This document shows positions 1 through 8,776 of a stretch of 64,000 bases of DNA, piece by piece. The position numbers were made by a program, and so were the translations under genes. Source of the stretch: Candidatus Nitrotoga arctica (GTDB taxonomy: Bacteria > Pseudomonadota > Gammaproteobacteria > Burkholderiales > Gallionellaceae); contig NZ_OU912926.1 in NCBI RefSeq assembly GCF_918378365.1, forward strand, positions 868,001-932,000, written 5' to 3'. The notes under the pieces were generated by a model. It had not been told where the DNA came from, made no database searches, and worked only from the letters and a program-made list of their open reading frames with translations. Each line of letters opens with the position of its first letter. Positions within the stretch are counted from its first letter, which is position 1.

Positions 1-587
1 GTGGAGTGAGCAGGACGAGGAAGGAATGAGCCTGCTGGAGCGGGCGTTAAAAAAATCAGGTTGGCGTGGCCCGTACGAGACAGGGGCGCAACGCACAGCC
101 GACGCTATTGATTGTGGACGCGCAGAGCGTGAAAAACACGGACACGGCGGGTCAGAAGAGTTATGACGCAGGCAAGAAGATCTCTGGAATCAAGCGCCAC
201 ATTGCGGTGGATACCCAAGGACTACCGCATGCAGTTGCGGTGACCACCGCTGAGGTCACTGATCGGAAAGGTATCTTGCAGGCGATGGCACGGTGCAAAC
301 CAGGCCTTGCGCAGGTACAACGTATTCTGGCTGACGGTGGTTATGTAGGTCGACCATTTGCGTTGGCAGTCGATGAAATACTGGGGGCATCGGTGCAGAT
401 CGCCAAGCGCAACGAACTGCACACCTTCGCCGTCATCCCAAAGCGTTGGGTGGTTGAGCGCAGCTTCGCCTGGTTGGAGAAATGCAGACGGCTATGGAAG
501 AACTGCGAACGCAAACTCAATACCAGCCTGCAATTCATCCACCTTGCCTTCCTGGTTCTGCTGCTGCGAAGATCGTGAACAGGCTCT
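1..587 (+). mobile_element. IS5-family (IS427-like) element, 5' part outside the window
   Basis: This is the distal part of an element whose complete second copy lies in inverted orientation near 60.1-61.0 kb. The right end reads GATCGTGAACAGGCTC, the same terminal inverted repeat as that copy. The left end and the start of the first reading frame are cut by the window edge. The element abuts the next transposase gene by only 29 bases, so it probably inserted just upstream of it. Confidence 0.85.
66..578 (+). CDS. IS5-family transposase, second reading frame (orfB, DDE domain)
   Basis: This is the catalytic half of an IS5/IS427-type DDE transposase. The first aspartate is in LLIVDAQSVKNTD, the second in ILADGGYVGR, and the C-terminal glutamate region is RWVVERSFAWLEKCRR. 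Expression probably needs a frame change at a run of seven adenines (about base 50) that joins the upstream frame (LERALKK) to this one. The GTG at base 66 is only the first start-like codon in this frame, not a proven start. It differs from the 60-kb copy by at least one residue (Ser for Gly before YDAGKK). The upstream part of the gene is outside the window. Confidence 0.8.
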   Translation: MARTRQGRNAQPTLLIVDAQSVKNTDTAGQKSYDAGKKISGIKRHIAVDTQGLPHAVAVTTAEVTDRKGILQAMARCKPGLAQVQRILADGGYVGRPFALAVDEILGASVQIAKRNELHTFAVIPKRWVVERSFAWLEKCRRLWKNCERKLNTSLQFIHLAFLVLLLRRS

Positions 588-616
588 AAGGATAAATACA
601 GACAGGGTAGGCAAAC

Positions 617-1677
617 ATGCAAAGCAGCTTTTTCGACTTGGACAACCGGTACGCGCAGCTGAGTAAGTTGCGCGACCCACTGATTAAATTGAACCGAGTG
701 ATCGATTGGGAGTTATTTCGTTCCACCCTGTTGACGATAGCCGAGAAGCCCCGCAAGAGCGCGGCGGGACGAAAACGGATAGACCGGGTGCTGCTATTCA
801 AGATGCTGGTATTGCAGCGACTCTACAATTTAGCAGATGAAGCGCTGGGATTTCAAGTAAAAGACAGGCTATCATTCATGAGATTCCTTGGGCTGAGCCT
901 CGCCGCTTCAGTGCCGGATGCAAAGACGATGTGGATATTCAGGAAGAGCTGAAAGAACACAAACTCACAGAGAAGCTGTTTGACCGATTCGACGAATGCC
1001 TACGCGCCCTGAATGTTGAATTGAAATCAGGGCAGATTGTAGATGTGACCTTTGTCATCGTTCCGATCCAGCGGAACAAGCGGGAAGAGAATGCACTCAT
1101 CAAGGAAGGTGCAATCCCCATAGAGTTGGGCAAAGAACCGCACAAGCTTGCGCAAAAAGATACGGACGCACGCTGGACCAAAAAGAATGGCGAAAGCATC
1201 TACGGGTACAAGGATCATGTCAACGTGGATCGTGACACCAAACTGATCACGGCGTGGGAAGACACTCCGGCACAAGTGCATGACAGCCAAGCTTTGGAGG
1301 CCGTGCTCCGCAGTCCGGAAGAAGGGGGGGCGGAAATTCATGCAGACAGCGCCTATCGGAGCGCGGAACAGGAAACCCGACTGATTGAGACTGGACACGT
1401 CAGCCAGATTAACGAGAAAGGGTCACGCGCCCACCCGTTATCGGACGAGCAAAAAACAGTTAACCGCACGAAATCAAAAATTCGTTCACGAGTGGAGCAT
1501 GTCTTTGGGGCGATGACCAACGAGATGGGCGACATTTGCATCCGCACCATTGGACGCGCACGAGCGCAAGTTCAGATTGGTTTGTTGAACCTGACTTACA
1601 ACATCAAGCGTGTGGCGTTTCTGATTCGCAAAAAGCATTGGAACTTCGACAGGGTTATTGCGCCTGCTGCAAGCTGA
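617..1677 (+). pseudogene. IS5-family transposase, frameshifted
   Basis: Two frames together make one complete IS5-type transposase of about 350 residues. The N-terminal part carries the helix-rich region (LLFKMLVLQRLYNL, DRLSFMRFLGL). The second part, readable from base 931, carries the DDE domain with VDVTFV, IHADSAYRS and a C-terminal RVEHVFGAM segment. They are separated by a one-base loss near base 946: AGGAAGAG where AGGGAAGAG would keep frame. No slippery run is present, so this looks like a mutation and not a programmed frameshift. Terminal repeats could not be defined. A fragment of a related transposase is fused to a dead glucoamylase gene near 11.8 kb. Confidence 0.8.
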
Positions 1678-1898
1678 AGTGAGGAGAAAGACGTGAAACA
1701 ACTGGAGAATTAAGACATTCCGAGAAACAATCGTCATTGTTGCGTGAAAATTTATCGTCACGAAATGTGACGCGCTCCATTCATCAGAAATATTGGATTT
1801 TTAGAGATGCCCATATGTTATTTAAGCTGGCTGCTGAGGGGCATTTCTCCGCGATAGCGGCTTCGTTCAACTCGGCGGTCAACGCGGACGTTAGCGCA

Positions 1899-2165
1899 TC
1901 AATGATTGGGTTGGGGCAGTTCTGTCGTAATTAAGTTTTCGAGCTTGTATTTTTCGATGTACTTCAGAACGGTGGGTATCTCATTTACATCTTTAGCAAT
2001 GCCGCTTTCTTCTGCTGTGAGTGCAAAATCTTCAAACGAAGGATTGGTGAGCAGACAGCCATCTAAAAAATCCCATGGAATTTTTTTCTGTTCAAGGACG
2101 TTTTGCAATTTCGCAGGACTGATGACAAAAAAAGGTACGGGAGTATAGAAGATTTTATAAATCAT
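1899..2165 (-). CDS. Hypothetical protein, downstream partner of the next gene
   Basis: This is an 88-residue protein that I do not recognise. It has a hydrophobic start (MIYKIFYTPVPFFVISPAK) followed by an acidic soluble part. No cysteine motif, signal cleavage site or membrane span is convincing. It overlaps the end of the upstream minus-strand gene by 11 bases, an arrangement typical of translational coupling, so the two probably work together. The stop codon lies just beyond a small palindromic region (CGTCAC and GTGACG around base 1765) that follows the IS5-type transposase. Confidence 0.5.
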   Translation of the reverse strand: MIYKIFYTPVPFFVISPAKLQNVLEQKKIPWDFLDGCLLTNPSFEDFALTAEESGIAKDVNEIPTVLKYIEKYKLENLITTELPQPNH

Positions 2166-2751
2166 CCGAGCTATCGCCCTTTAATTGTATGCGAGTTGGT
2201 GCATAGCCCCAATCAAATTCATCGTTAAAAATGTAGTAACGATAAATCAACTCATCGCCAAATTCCGCAATCTTTTCGACCAGGACAGGCACCAGCAATT
2301 GTTCCCGGCCATCATTGCAATCTAAGTTTTTGGTACTGGAAAGAATACGGAACGGGGAAAGAGAAAAATCGTAATTGGCGCAACTTTGCAGGGTGGCAAG
2401 AAGTTCAAAGAAAAATTCGGGCTGCTTGTAGCAAGAGAGGTATTCGTAAATTTTGTCATCCACGCCCTCTAGCCATTTGCTGCGAATGCCGAACAAGTGC
2501 GCAGTTTGATACAAAACCTCGGTGGTGAGGGCGGTTAGCAATGCGTCTTCGGATTTAAAGTCATCCAATTTGATTTGGGGTAGTAGCCGGGGGATTTGTG
2601 CGGCCTGAACGCCGTGATCATGGAAGACTTGGAGGAAACGCTGGGCGACAACATTTACCGGATTGATTTTAGTTTTTCCGTCAAAGCCTTGCCAAAATTT
2701 ATTGACGCTGTGAAGAAGGGGCATGCAGTAAGGTGTAGCTTTTTTGACCAT
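2155..2751 (-). CDS. Hypothetical protein with a helix-turn-helix-like N-terminal region
   Basis: This 198-residue protein has no certain function. Residues about 36-60 (RFLQVFHDHGVQAAQIPRLL) resemble the N-terminus of a family of small regulator-like proteins that I recall from proteobacterial mobile regions, followed by a conserved-looking segment QTAHLFGIRSKWLEG. The second half is acidic with aromatic patches (YRYYIFNDEFDWGY). It is the first gene of a two-gene unit, overlapping the next by 11 bases. No signal peptide or membrane span is seen. The DNA-binding idea is inference from the helical pattern only. Confidence 0.5.
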   Translation of the reverse strand: MVKKATPYCMPLLHSVNKFWQGFDGKTKINPVNVVAQRFLQVFHDHGVQAAQIPRLLPQIKLDDFKSEDALLTALTTEVLYQTAHLFGIRSKWLEGVDDKIYEYLSCYKQPEFFFELLATLQSCANYDFSLSPFRILSSTKNLDCNDGREQLLVPVLVEKIAEFGDELIYRYYIFNDEFDWGYAPTRIQLKGDSSDDL

Positions 2752-3060
2752 ACGCTATCTGTGTCGGTTAGAATTTTACCTGATGAAATAATGACTGAGA
2801 ACCACCAGTCGGATTTTATCACCACAGCTACCCTCAAATAAGTCATCCGCGCCAACCACCGCTTAAGTTTCAAGAACGAAGCATTACACCAATTTCAAGC
2901 AATATGGTCCGCTACGAAATGTAGCTGCATTCACGTTGACTTATCATTCTGCTGAATGTAGAGTTAAGAATCCATAGTTATTTAATACTTTATTTATCAG
3001 TAGGTTAGATTTAATTTGTACTGCCATAAAACATTATGACAAGGAGAATCAAGTGTAGAA
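2752..3060. other. Stretch without a recognisable gene
   Basis: AT-rich sequence between the minus-strand pair and the decayed gene. A plus-strand frame at 2596-2841 is antisense to the real gene and was not accepted. No terminator or repeat is evident. Confidence 0.5.
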
Positions 3061-3350
3061 TGAATACGCTTATCAACAAGTTAGGGATTCGCAGGGAAGA
3101 TACCGTTGCCAAAGTGCAAAAGATCGCAGCGAAGCACCCGGTTTAGTCCTTATTATTTTTGCAATGGAAGCCTGCACAGACTTGTGAACCATGGCACGAT
3201 CAGCAGACCCACAAAGCGTTTCTGCGCACAAGCTCTGGGAAATACCTGCATTACTATTTCTACTTCATAGACGAAGAAGTTGGCCTGTGCTTGGTGCCGA
3301 TTGTTGGGCGTCTAGATACCACCTTCAAGGCAGAGATGGAGCGAAGCTGA
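3061..3350 (+). pseudogene. Remnant of a conserved hypothetical gene (HYYFYFIDEE family)
   Basis: Three pieces in different frames line up with one protein family that I remember from bacterial genomes. The start is MNTLINKLGIRRE, then comes a centre with AMEACT, then KYLHYYFYFIDEEVGLC. A stop interrupts the first piece after IAAKHPV, at least one frame change follows, and the C-terminal half is missing. It therefore cannot make the normal protein. It ends only four bases before the start of the histidine kinase gene, so a deletion probably joined the two loci. Confidence 0.6.
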
Positions 3351-3353
3351 AAA

Positions 3354-5795
3354 ATGATTTCAAAAAAAATCCGCAGCGAAGTAACTCCAAAGATTGGGCT
3401 GACGATGGCTATCTTCTTTGCACTTTTTGTTGTTTTTAGCTTTTACGTCATTTCCGAAAAAAAGGTTGATCGAGCTAACGAACAGCGGCTAATCTCCTTT
3501 GTGTTGGCGAATCAATTGCACCAAAGTTCAGATGATTTGACCCGAATGGCCAGAGCCTTCGTGGTGACCGGTAATCCCCGCTACAAGAAATACTATCAGG
3601 ACATACTGGACATCCGTGACGGCAAGAAACCGCGACCGGAGGGGTATTTTTACGGCTACTGGGATATGGTGCTGGCAAATGCTCAACCACCAAACTCAGA
3701 AAACGGACAGGCCATTCCCTTGCTGGACTTGATGCGTCAGTCCGGTTTTCCTGACGATGAACTTGGCAAGCTGACTGAAGCTAAAGCGAATTCGGACGGG
3801 TTGACCACCATGGAATTCGTGGCCATGAAACTGGTTGAGTCCGCCGATCCGGACATGCAAGTTAAACAGGAGAGGGCGCGTCTGATGCTGCACAATGAAA
3901 ATTATTATCAGGCCAAGGCAAAGATCATGGGGCCCATCAATGACGCTTATTTTTTGATGGAAAAGAGAACTCTGGATGTCGTCCATAATGCGAAATACAT
4001 CGCCTTAATATTCCGACTGATATTCATCGCAGCCACGCTTGGGGTGATCTTCATGCTCTGGCGAACTTATGTTTCCTTGCGAGCAACGCTGGGTGGTTCT
4101 GCTGACGAAGTACAAACACAAATAACTAGAATCGGTCGCGGTGACTTTTCTACCATCAGCACGATTAAAGGCGGCATGGAGAACAGCGTGGTTGCTGGCC
4201 TGTCAAAAATGCAAAACAAGTTGCAAGCCAATGAGATTGAGCGCAAGCAAGCCGAAGAAGCGCTTCGCATCGCTGCCGTCGCTTTTGAATCACAAGAAAG
4301 TTTGATGATCACCGATGCCAACGGGGTAGTGTTGCGAGTCAACAAGGCATTTACAAAGACTACTGGTTATACAGCCGAAGAAGTCATAGGTCAGACTCCA
4401 AAACTATTCCAGTCTGACCTATACGATGCTGATTTTTACGATGCGATGTGGGAGACTATCCAGCTGACTGGAACATGGCATGGGGAAGTTTGGGGTAGTC
4501 GCAAAAATGGTGAGTTATATCCCAAATGGCTGACCATCTCCGCTGTCCAAGGGGACGACGGAGCGGTCACCCATTATGTCGGAGCAGACATCGACATTAC
4601 GGAACTAAGTAATGCCCGAATTGCCGCAGAAAAAGCGAATCGTGCAAAATCGGAATTTATTTCCAGCATGAGCCATGAGCTACGCACCCCGCTCAATGCC
4701 ATCCTCGGTTTCGCCCAATTATTGGAGCATGGTTCACCCGCGCCAACTCCCACTCAAATGATCAGGCTTAAAGAAATTCTTCGTGGTGGATGGTATTTGT
4801 TAGACTTGATCAACGAAATCCTTGACCTTGCATTGATCGAGTCCGGCAAGGTGTCGTTGTCACCAGAGCACATGTCGCTGCAAGAAATTCTGCTCGAATG
4901 CAAAACCATGATGGAACCGCAAGCGAAACTGCGTGACATCCAATTGAATTTTCCACAACTTGACCATTCACTGTTTGTCTATGCCGACCGCACTCGTGTA
5001 AAGCAAGTTTTGATTAATCTACTGTCCAATGCGATTAAATATAACTGCGAGCATGGAACAGTTGAGGTGACATGCAACGCAAATGCCCTAAAGCAGGTTC
5101 GCATCAGCATCAAGGATACCGGCGAAGGATTATTTCCGGAAAAACTTGCACACCTGTTCCAGCCATTTAATCGTCTCGGACAAGAATCCAGTGCGGTCGA
5201 AGGAACAGGCATCGGACTGGTGGTGTCCAAGAAACTAATAGAGCAGATGGGTGGCAATATCGGTGTGGAAAGCACTGTAGGGGCGGGAAGCGTGTTCTGG
5301 TTTGATCTGGCTCTGGCAGAAGAGTTGCAGCGTACAGAGGTTCCCAACGAATCCATAACACATGTAACAAAGGTTTACGATCATTCTCAACAACGCACCC
5401 TGCTGTATGTTGAAGACAATCCAGCTAACTTGTCGCTGGTTGAGCATATCATTGAGGGTCGTCCCGATATTCGGCTGTTGAGCGCGATGAACGGCAATGT
5501 CGGTATCGAGCTGGCAGGCGCTCATCTGCCGGATGTAATATTGATGGATATCAATCTGCCGGGCATCAGCGGTGTCGATGTGATGAGAATTTTACGCAGT
5601 GAGCCGTTAACAAAACATATCCCCATCATTGCCCTGAGTGCGAATGTTATGCTCCATGATATTGCGAATGCCATGGAAGCAGGGTGCTTTCGGTACCTTA
5701 GTAAACCCATCGAACTCAATGAGTTTATGAGCGCAATCGACGAGGTGTTGGGATTTGCAGACATGCTATCAGATAGAAAAATAGAGACAACGTAG
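3354..5795 (+). CDS. Membrane-bound hybrid sensor histidine kinase with PAS and receiver domains
   Basis: An 813-residue signalling kinase. In order it has: a membrane segment at about residues 15-33; a periplasmic sensor of about 180 residues; a second membrane segment at about 214-236; a HAMP-like linker; a PAS domain at about 305-420 (TDANGVVLRVNKAFTKTTGY); a HisKA domain with phospho-acceptor His441 in SHELRTPLNAILGF; a HATPase domain with N box NLLSNAIKYN, G1 DTGEG and G2 GTGIGL; and a C-terminal receiver with phospho-acceptor Asp732 in VILMDINLPG. Autophosphorylation at His441 should be relayed to Asp732. No output domain or cognate regulator lies nearby, so the target is unknown. The periplasmic part is unlike any sensor domain I can name. 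The ATG follows the remnant without a clear promoter. Confidence 0.9.
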   Translation: MISKKIRSEVTPKIGLTMAIFFALFVVFSFYVISEKKVDRANEQRLISFVLANQLHQSSDDLTRMARAFVVTGNPRYKKYYQDILDIRDGKKPRPEGYFYGYWDMVLANAQPPNSENGQAIPLLDLMRQSGFPDDELGKLTEAKANSDGLTTMEFVAMKLVESADPDMQVKQERARLMLHNENYYQAKAKIMGPINDAYFLMEKRTLDVVHNAKYIALIFRLIFIAATLGVIFMLWRTYVSLRATLGGSADEVQTQITRIGRGDFSTISTIKGGMENSVVAGLSKMQNKLQANEIERKQAEEALRIAAVAFESQESLMITDANGVVLRVNKAFTKTTGYTAEEVIGQTPKLFQSDLYDADFYDAMWETIQLTGTWHGEVWGSRKNGELYPKWLTISAVQGDDGAVTHYVGADIDITELSNARIAAEKANRAKSEFISSMSHELRTPLNAILGFAQLLEHGSPAPTPTQMIRLKEILRGGWYLLDLINEILDLALIESGKVSLSPEHMSLQEILLECKTMMEPQAKLRDIQLNFPQLDHSLFVYADRTRVKQVLINLLSNAIKYNCEHGTVEVTCNANALKQVRISIKDTGEGLFPEKLAHLFQPFNRLGQESSAVEGTGIGLVVSKKLIEQMGGNIGVESTVGAGSVFWFDLALAEELQRTEVPNESITHVTKVYDHSQQRTLLYVEDNPANLSLVEHIIEGRPDIRLLSAMNGNVGIELAGAHLPDVILMDINLPGISGVDVMRILRSEPLTKHIPIIALSANVMLHDIANAMEAGCFRYLSKPIELNEFMSAIDEVLGFADMLSDRKIETT

Positions 5796-6239
5796 AAGTT
5801 TTGGGTTAACGCTGTAAAACCGCGTCCAACAATTACTACTTATAGCAACAATTTTTACGAGGTTTAAAATATATTATATGGATTTAACAATGCAATAGAA
5901 ATTTTCAATGATCATTCATGGCGCTGGTAGCTGGAAAATATTCAACGCTAAAAAACAGATGTTGGAGCGATTATCGCCCTGGGTCGACAGTAACTTTTAA
6001 ATTAAATTCAGATAGTGAGAGTCGGCCTGTTTTTTAGCAATCAAATTTTTTTGAAATGCTACAGAGGAATGCTATATTTATATATTCCATGATGGAAAAA
6101 ATTTTGGGGAAAAAAGCTAAAAATCCAGTGCGCAAAAAATAAACGTCTATTGCAAACATTGGCTAGACAGGGCATATAAAACAGCTTTTGCGGACTTAAC
6201 ATTGCCACCTCAGTCCGTGCCAGCATAGGAAAACATGGT
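5796..6239. other. Long AT-rich intergenic region before the tRNA remnant
   Basis: No coding frame is convincing. The stretch 6184-6239 sits where the 5' half of a tRNA-Asn gene would be expected, but does not resemble it. Confidence 0.5.
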
Positions 6240-6287
6240 GGACTGTTAATCAGCAGGTCCGTGGTTCGAGTCCAGGTCGGGGAGCCA
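6240..6287 (+). pseudogene. tRNA-Asn (GTT) 3'-half remnant
   Basis: The sequence contains an anticodon-arm core GGACTGTTAATC with anticodon GTT, a T loop GTTCGAGTCC, and a 3' end GGGGAGCCA, matching the 3' half of bacterial tRNA-Asn. The required 5' acceptor strand (TCCCCGA) is absent upstream, and both the anticodon and T stems carry one mismatch. It is therefore not a working tRNA. A 3' tRNA half of this kind is typical of a former integration site of a mobile element or of a deletion end point. Confidence 0.6.
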
Positions 6288-6709
6288 ATAAAAATTTAAA
6301 TTCTAAACGTGCGGTTTGGTAATAGTGAATAGCGGCAATGTGTCTAAGTAATATCACGTATCACTAGTTGGCTTTTAGTATTTCTAAATATTAATCGCTG
6401 GTCTGCTAGCAATGAGTCCTTCTTTCTCGGCAAACACACAAATGAATAGTGTTGTGACGTGGGCGATAACTGTTAGCAAGTTTTGATCGGCAGTTTTCTG
6501 AGCGTTGTGGACAAAATTAGGTATACCATCAGAGATTGTTAGATTTTCTTCTTTGCTATGCTTTTTTTATCAATGCTTGAGCAGGTAGAGCGATACAGTT
6601 AATACTGATCATGTTGTTTTCTGATCCATTATCATGTTCAACAACATCAACAGGAGGTATAAGCCATCCCAGTTTTTCGACTTATCCACAGCTGTGAAAT
6701 GGACGCAAA
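6288..6709. other. Intergenic region downstream of the tRNA remnant
   Basis: No gene or clear repeat is seen here. The end contains the upstream region of the next gene, with only a weak ribosome binding site. Confidence 0.4.
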
Positions 6710-7327
6710 GTGAATAAGCGCGAACACTCTTCCCTCGATGTGCTTTTGACTGAGGTGCGTGCTTGTCGCGCATGCGCGCAGGATCTGCCACTCGGCCCTC
6801 GTCCGATAGTACGGGCAGAGCCCGATGCACGCATTCTCATTGTCGGGCAGGCGCCTGGCGCCCGCGTGCATGCGTCCGGCATTCCGTGGGATGACGCAAG
6901 CGGTGATCGCCTACGGAAATGGCTTGGAATAGATATTGCCTCATTTCATGACGAATCGCAGTTCGCGATTATCCCGATGGGATTCTGTTATCCGGGGCGG
7001 GGTAAGGGCGGCGATAAACCGCCGCGCCGCGAGTGCGCGCAACTGTGGCTAGATAGACTATTGGAAAAGCTGCCGGAGATTCAATTGACGTTGCTGATTG
7101 GTCAATATGCGCAACATCATTTTCTAGGCACTAATCGCAAATCATCGCTAACTGAAACAGTCAGAGCATGGCAGGAATACGCGCCTGCCATCATTCCATT
7201 GCCGCACCCGTCACCGCGTAACCAGGCATGGTTTCAGAAGCACCCGTGGTTCGAAAGCGAAATTCTTCCCATGCTGCGTGGGAGGGTCGAATCATTGGTG
7301 ACGCGCGACTTGAGACAAGTTAAATAA
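6710..7327 (+). CDS. Uracil-DNA glycosylase superfamily protein
   Basis: A 205-residue protein of the uracil-DNA glycosylase fold, expected to remove uracil (or another damaged base) from DNA in the cytoplasm. It has the first active-site motif in ILIVGQAPGARVH (residues about 44-56), then SGIPWDDASGDRLRKWLG, a central block PMGFCYPGRGKGGD, and the second catalytic motif LPHPSPRN, where the histidine would contact the base. A CRACA segment near the N-terminus recalls the cysteines of iron-sulfur families, but the full four-cysteine pattern is not evident. The frame opens with GTG; no in-frame ATG fits the family length. The next gene follows after 34 bases and may be co-transcribed. Confidence 0.8.
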   Translation: MNKREHSSLDVLLTEVRACRACAQDLPLGPRPIVRAEPDARILIVGQAPGARVHASGIPWDDASGDRLRKWLGIDIASFHDESQFAIIPMGFCYPGRGKGGDKPPRRECAQLWLDRLLEKLPEIQLTLLIGQYAQHHFLGTNRKSSLTETVRAWQEYAPAIIPLPHPSPRNQAWFQKHPWFESEILPMLRGRVESLVTRDLRQVK

Positions 7328-7361
7328 AACGTAGCGTACGTCTTCCCGAACGGAGCAAAGA

Positions 7362-7748
7362 ATGTCCCATATAAACCGCAAGAAGTTGAATATTTCCATC
7401 AAGCGTGCGTACGAAGATGCGACACCGGAGGACGGTTATCGTGTCCTAGTCGACCGCATCTGGCCCCGCGGACGCAATAAGGTGACACTTAAACTCGATC
7501 AGTGGGCGCGGGACCTCGCGCCAAGTGCGGATTTGCGCAAATGGTTTGGACACGACCCAAAGCGTTGGGAAGCCTTTCAGGAACGCTACCGGAGCGAACT
7601 TGATGCTGAAGAGAAGCGAGAGCAAATACGGCGCCTATTAGCCGAAGCCGATGATCGATCAGTCACACTCATTTATGGGGCGAAGGACGAAGAGCACAAT
7701 CAGGCAATCGTGCTGCGGGACGTGTTATCGCATCTATATAAAGGATGA
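7362..7748 (+). CDS. DUF488 family protein (YeaO-like)
   Basis: A 128-residue protein matching the DUF488/YeaO family. Diagnostic segments are YRVLVDRIWPRGR near residue 30, the DQWARDLAPSADLRKWFGHDP block, and the C-terminal VTLIYGAKDEEHNQAIVLRDVL. The length equals that usual for the family. The biochemical function is not established. It lies 34 bases after the glycosylase gene in the same direction, which suggests an operon but not necessarily a shared function. No signal peptide or membrane span is seen. Confidence 0.85.
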   Translation: MSHINRKKLNISIKRAYEDATPEDGYRVLVDRIWPRGRNKVTLKLDQWARDLAPSADLRKWFGHDPKRWEAFQERYRSELDAEEKREQIRRLLAEADDRSVTLIYGAKDEEHNQAIVLRDVLSHLYKG

Positions 7749-7861
7749 TTTCAACGATCTTTGCCGCTGAGGACGTAAGGGGCATCGACGCATGCCGCAA
7801 TTCCGGATAGAAATGGCGCATGGATTGTATGAGTGGCCTTCTGTTCACGATTGCTGGTGCC

Positions 7862-8167
7862 TCATCGAACCTCGCGCCAATGGCCCGAACAAACACCTGC
7901 ATGCGAGAACTGTTCTGTCAGTGATGCTCTTGCTTCGGACACGCTACCGATCATCATCGTGCGCACCCCGCGCAGTTCATGCGCTCCCATGACGACGAGG
8001 TCTGCGCCGTAACGCTTCAGGCAGCTTGCGACGTCCTCTGTCACTCCGCCCGTTTCGGCAACTTCGACATCACCTGCCCCGTAGTTCGCAGTCATGTTTT
8101 TCTGCGCATCCTCCAGTACGACTCGCACCTCTTTACACAGCGCGAGCGGGTCGTAGTAGGAGTAGCA
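7862..8167 (-). pseudogene. Universal stress protein (UspA) C-terminal remnant
   Basis: The minus strand encodes the C-terminal half of a UspA protein, with CLKRYGADLVVMGAHELRG followed by MMIGSVSEA, the normal phosphate-binding loop area. The N-terminal nucleotide-binding half is missing: a stop codon precedes CYSYYDPLALCKEV. The last residues after SVSEA diverge from the family, as after a frameshift. A non-functional fragment is the simplest reading. Confidence 0.7.
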
Positions 8168-8365
8168 TCAAGATTCGGAAAAAACGTACGTTAATCGTAC
8201 TGAAAAATAAATTTAGTCAATTACTTAGAATTGTTATCGATTGACACAGAGATTGCCAAAGCCGGCGTTAGTGCTGAACACTTATGCAGCATGGCATGGA
8301 TGAGCCGGCATAGATCCGGCCATTAAATAGTTTGAATTTTTGGTGATTTTGCATGCCATGGTTGC

Positions 8366-8560
8366 ATGGCAAAAATAGATCCCAGAACCCTCAAAGACGA
8401 AGCACTGCATGAACGTCGCAGGCAAGTCATTCGACTACATAAGCGTGGTGGCAGCCCCGCGCAAATAGCTCAAGTTCGGAGTTGAGCGACCTCGCTGTGA
8501 GGAAGATCATTCGCCTCTATGAAACAGGTGGCACGGTTGGAATAAAATCTGTTAAGTGAG
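8366..8560 (+). pseudogene. IS630-type transposase N-terminal remnant
   Basis: A start MAKIDPRTLKDEALHERRR, then QVIRLHKRGGSPAQIAQ, gives the first helix-turn-helix of an IS630-type transposase. A stop follows at 8485, and the second part (VRKIIRLYETGGTVGIK) continues in another frame. The catalytic part of what seems to be the same kind of transposase is present at 25.5-26.2 kb, fused into a helicase gene. Confidence 0.65.
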
Positions 8561-8776
8561 GCTGTCATGCAGGTGACGCAGCCTGACGGAATAGCAAGAG
8601 CGGTTATCGGCGTGTCAGGATCGCCTGAAATGCGTAACGGCGCTTCCTGATTCGTGGTAGTCATAAATGAGACAAAAAAGCAACCTCAAGCATTCGACAG
8701 AATGCACATTGCGGTATTTATCTGATCTCTCAGTCACGCGGCTGCCTCGGCATCGAGAGGAAACGGCACGATGGAA

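Noticed and set aside
6184..6239. 5' half of a working tRNA-Asn
   Set aside because: The acceptor strand cannot pair with TCGGGGA and no D arm forms, so the tRNA is not complete.
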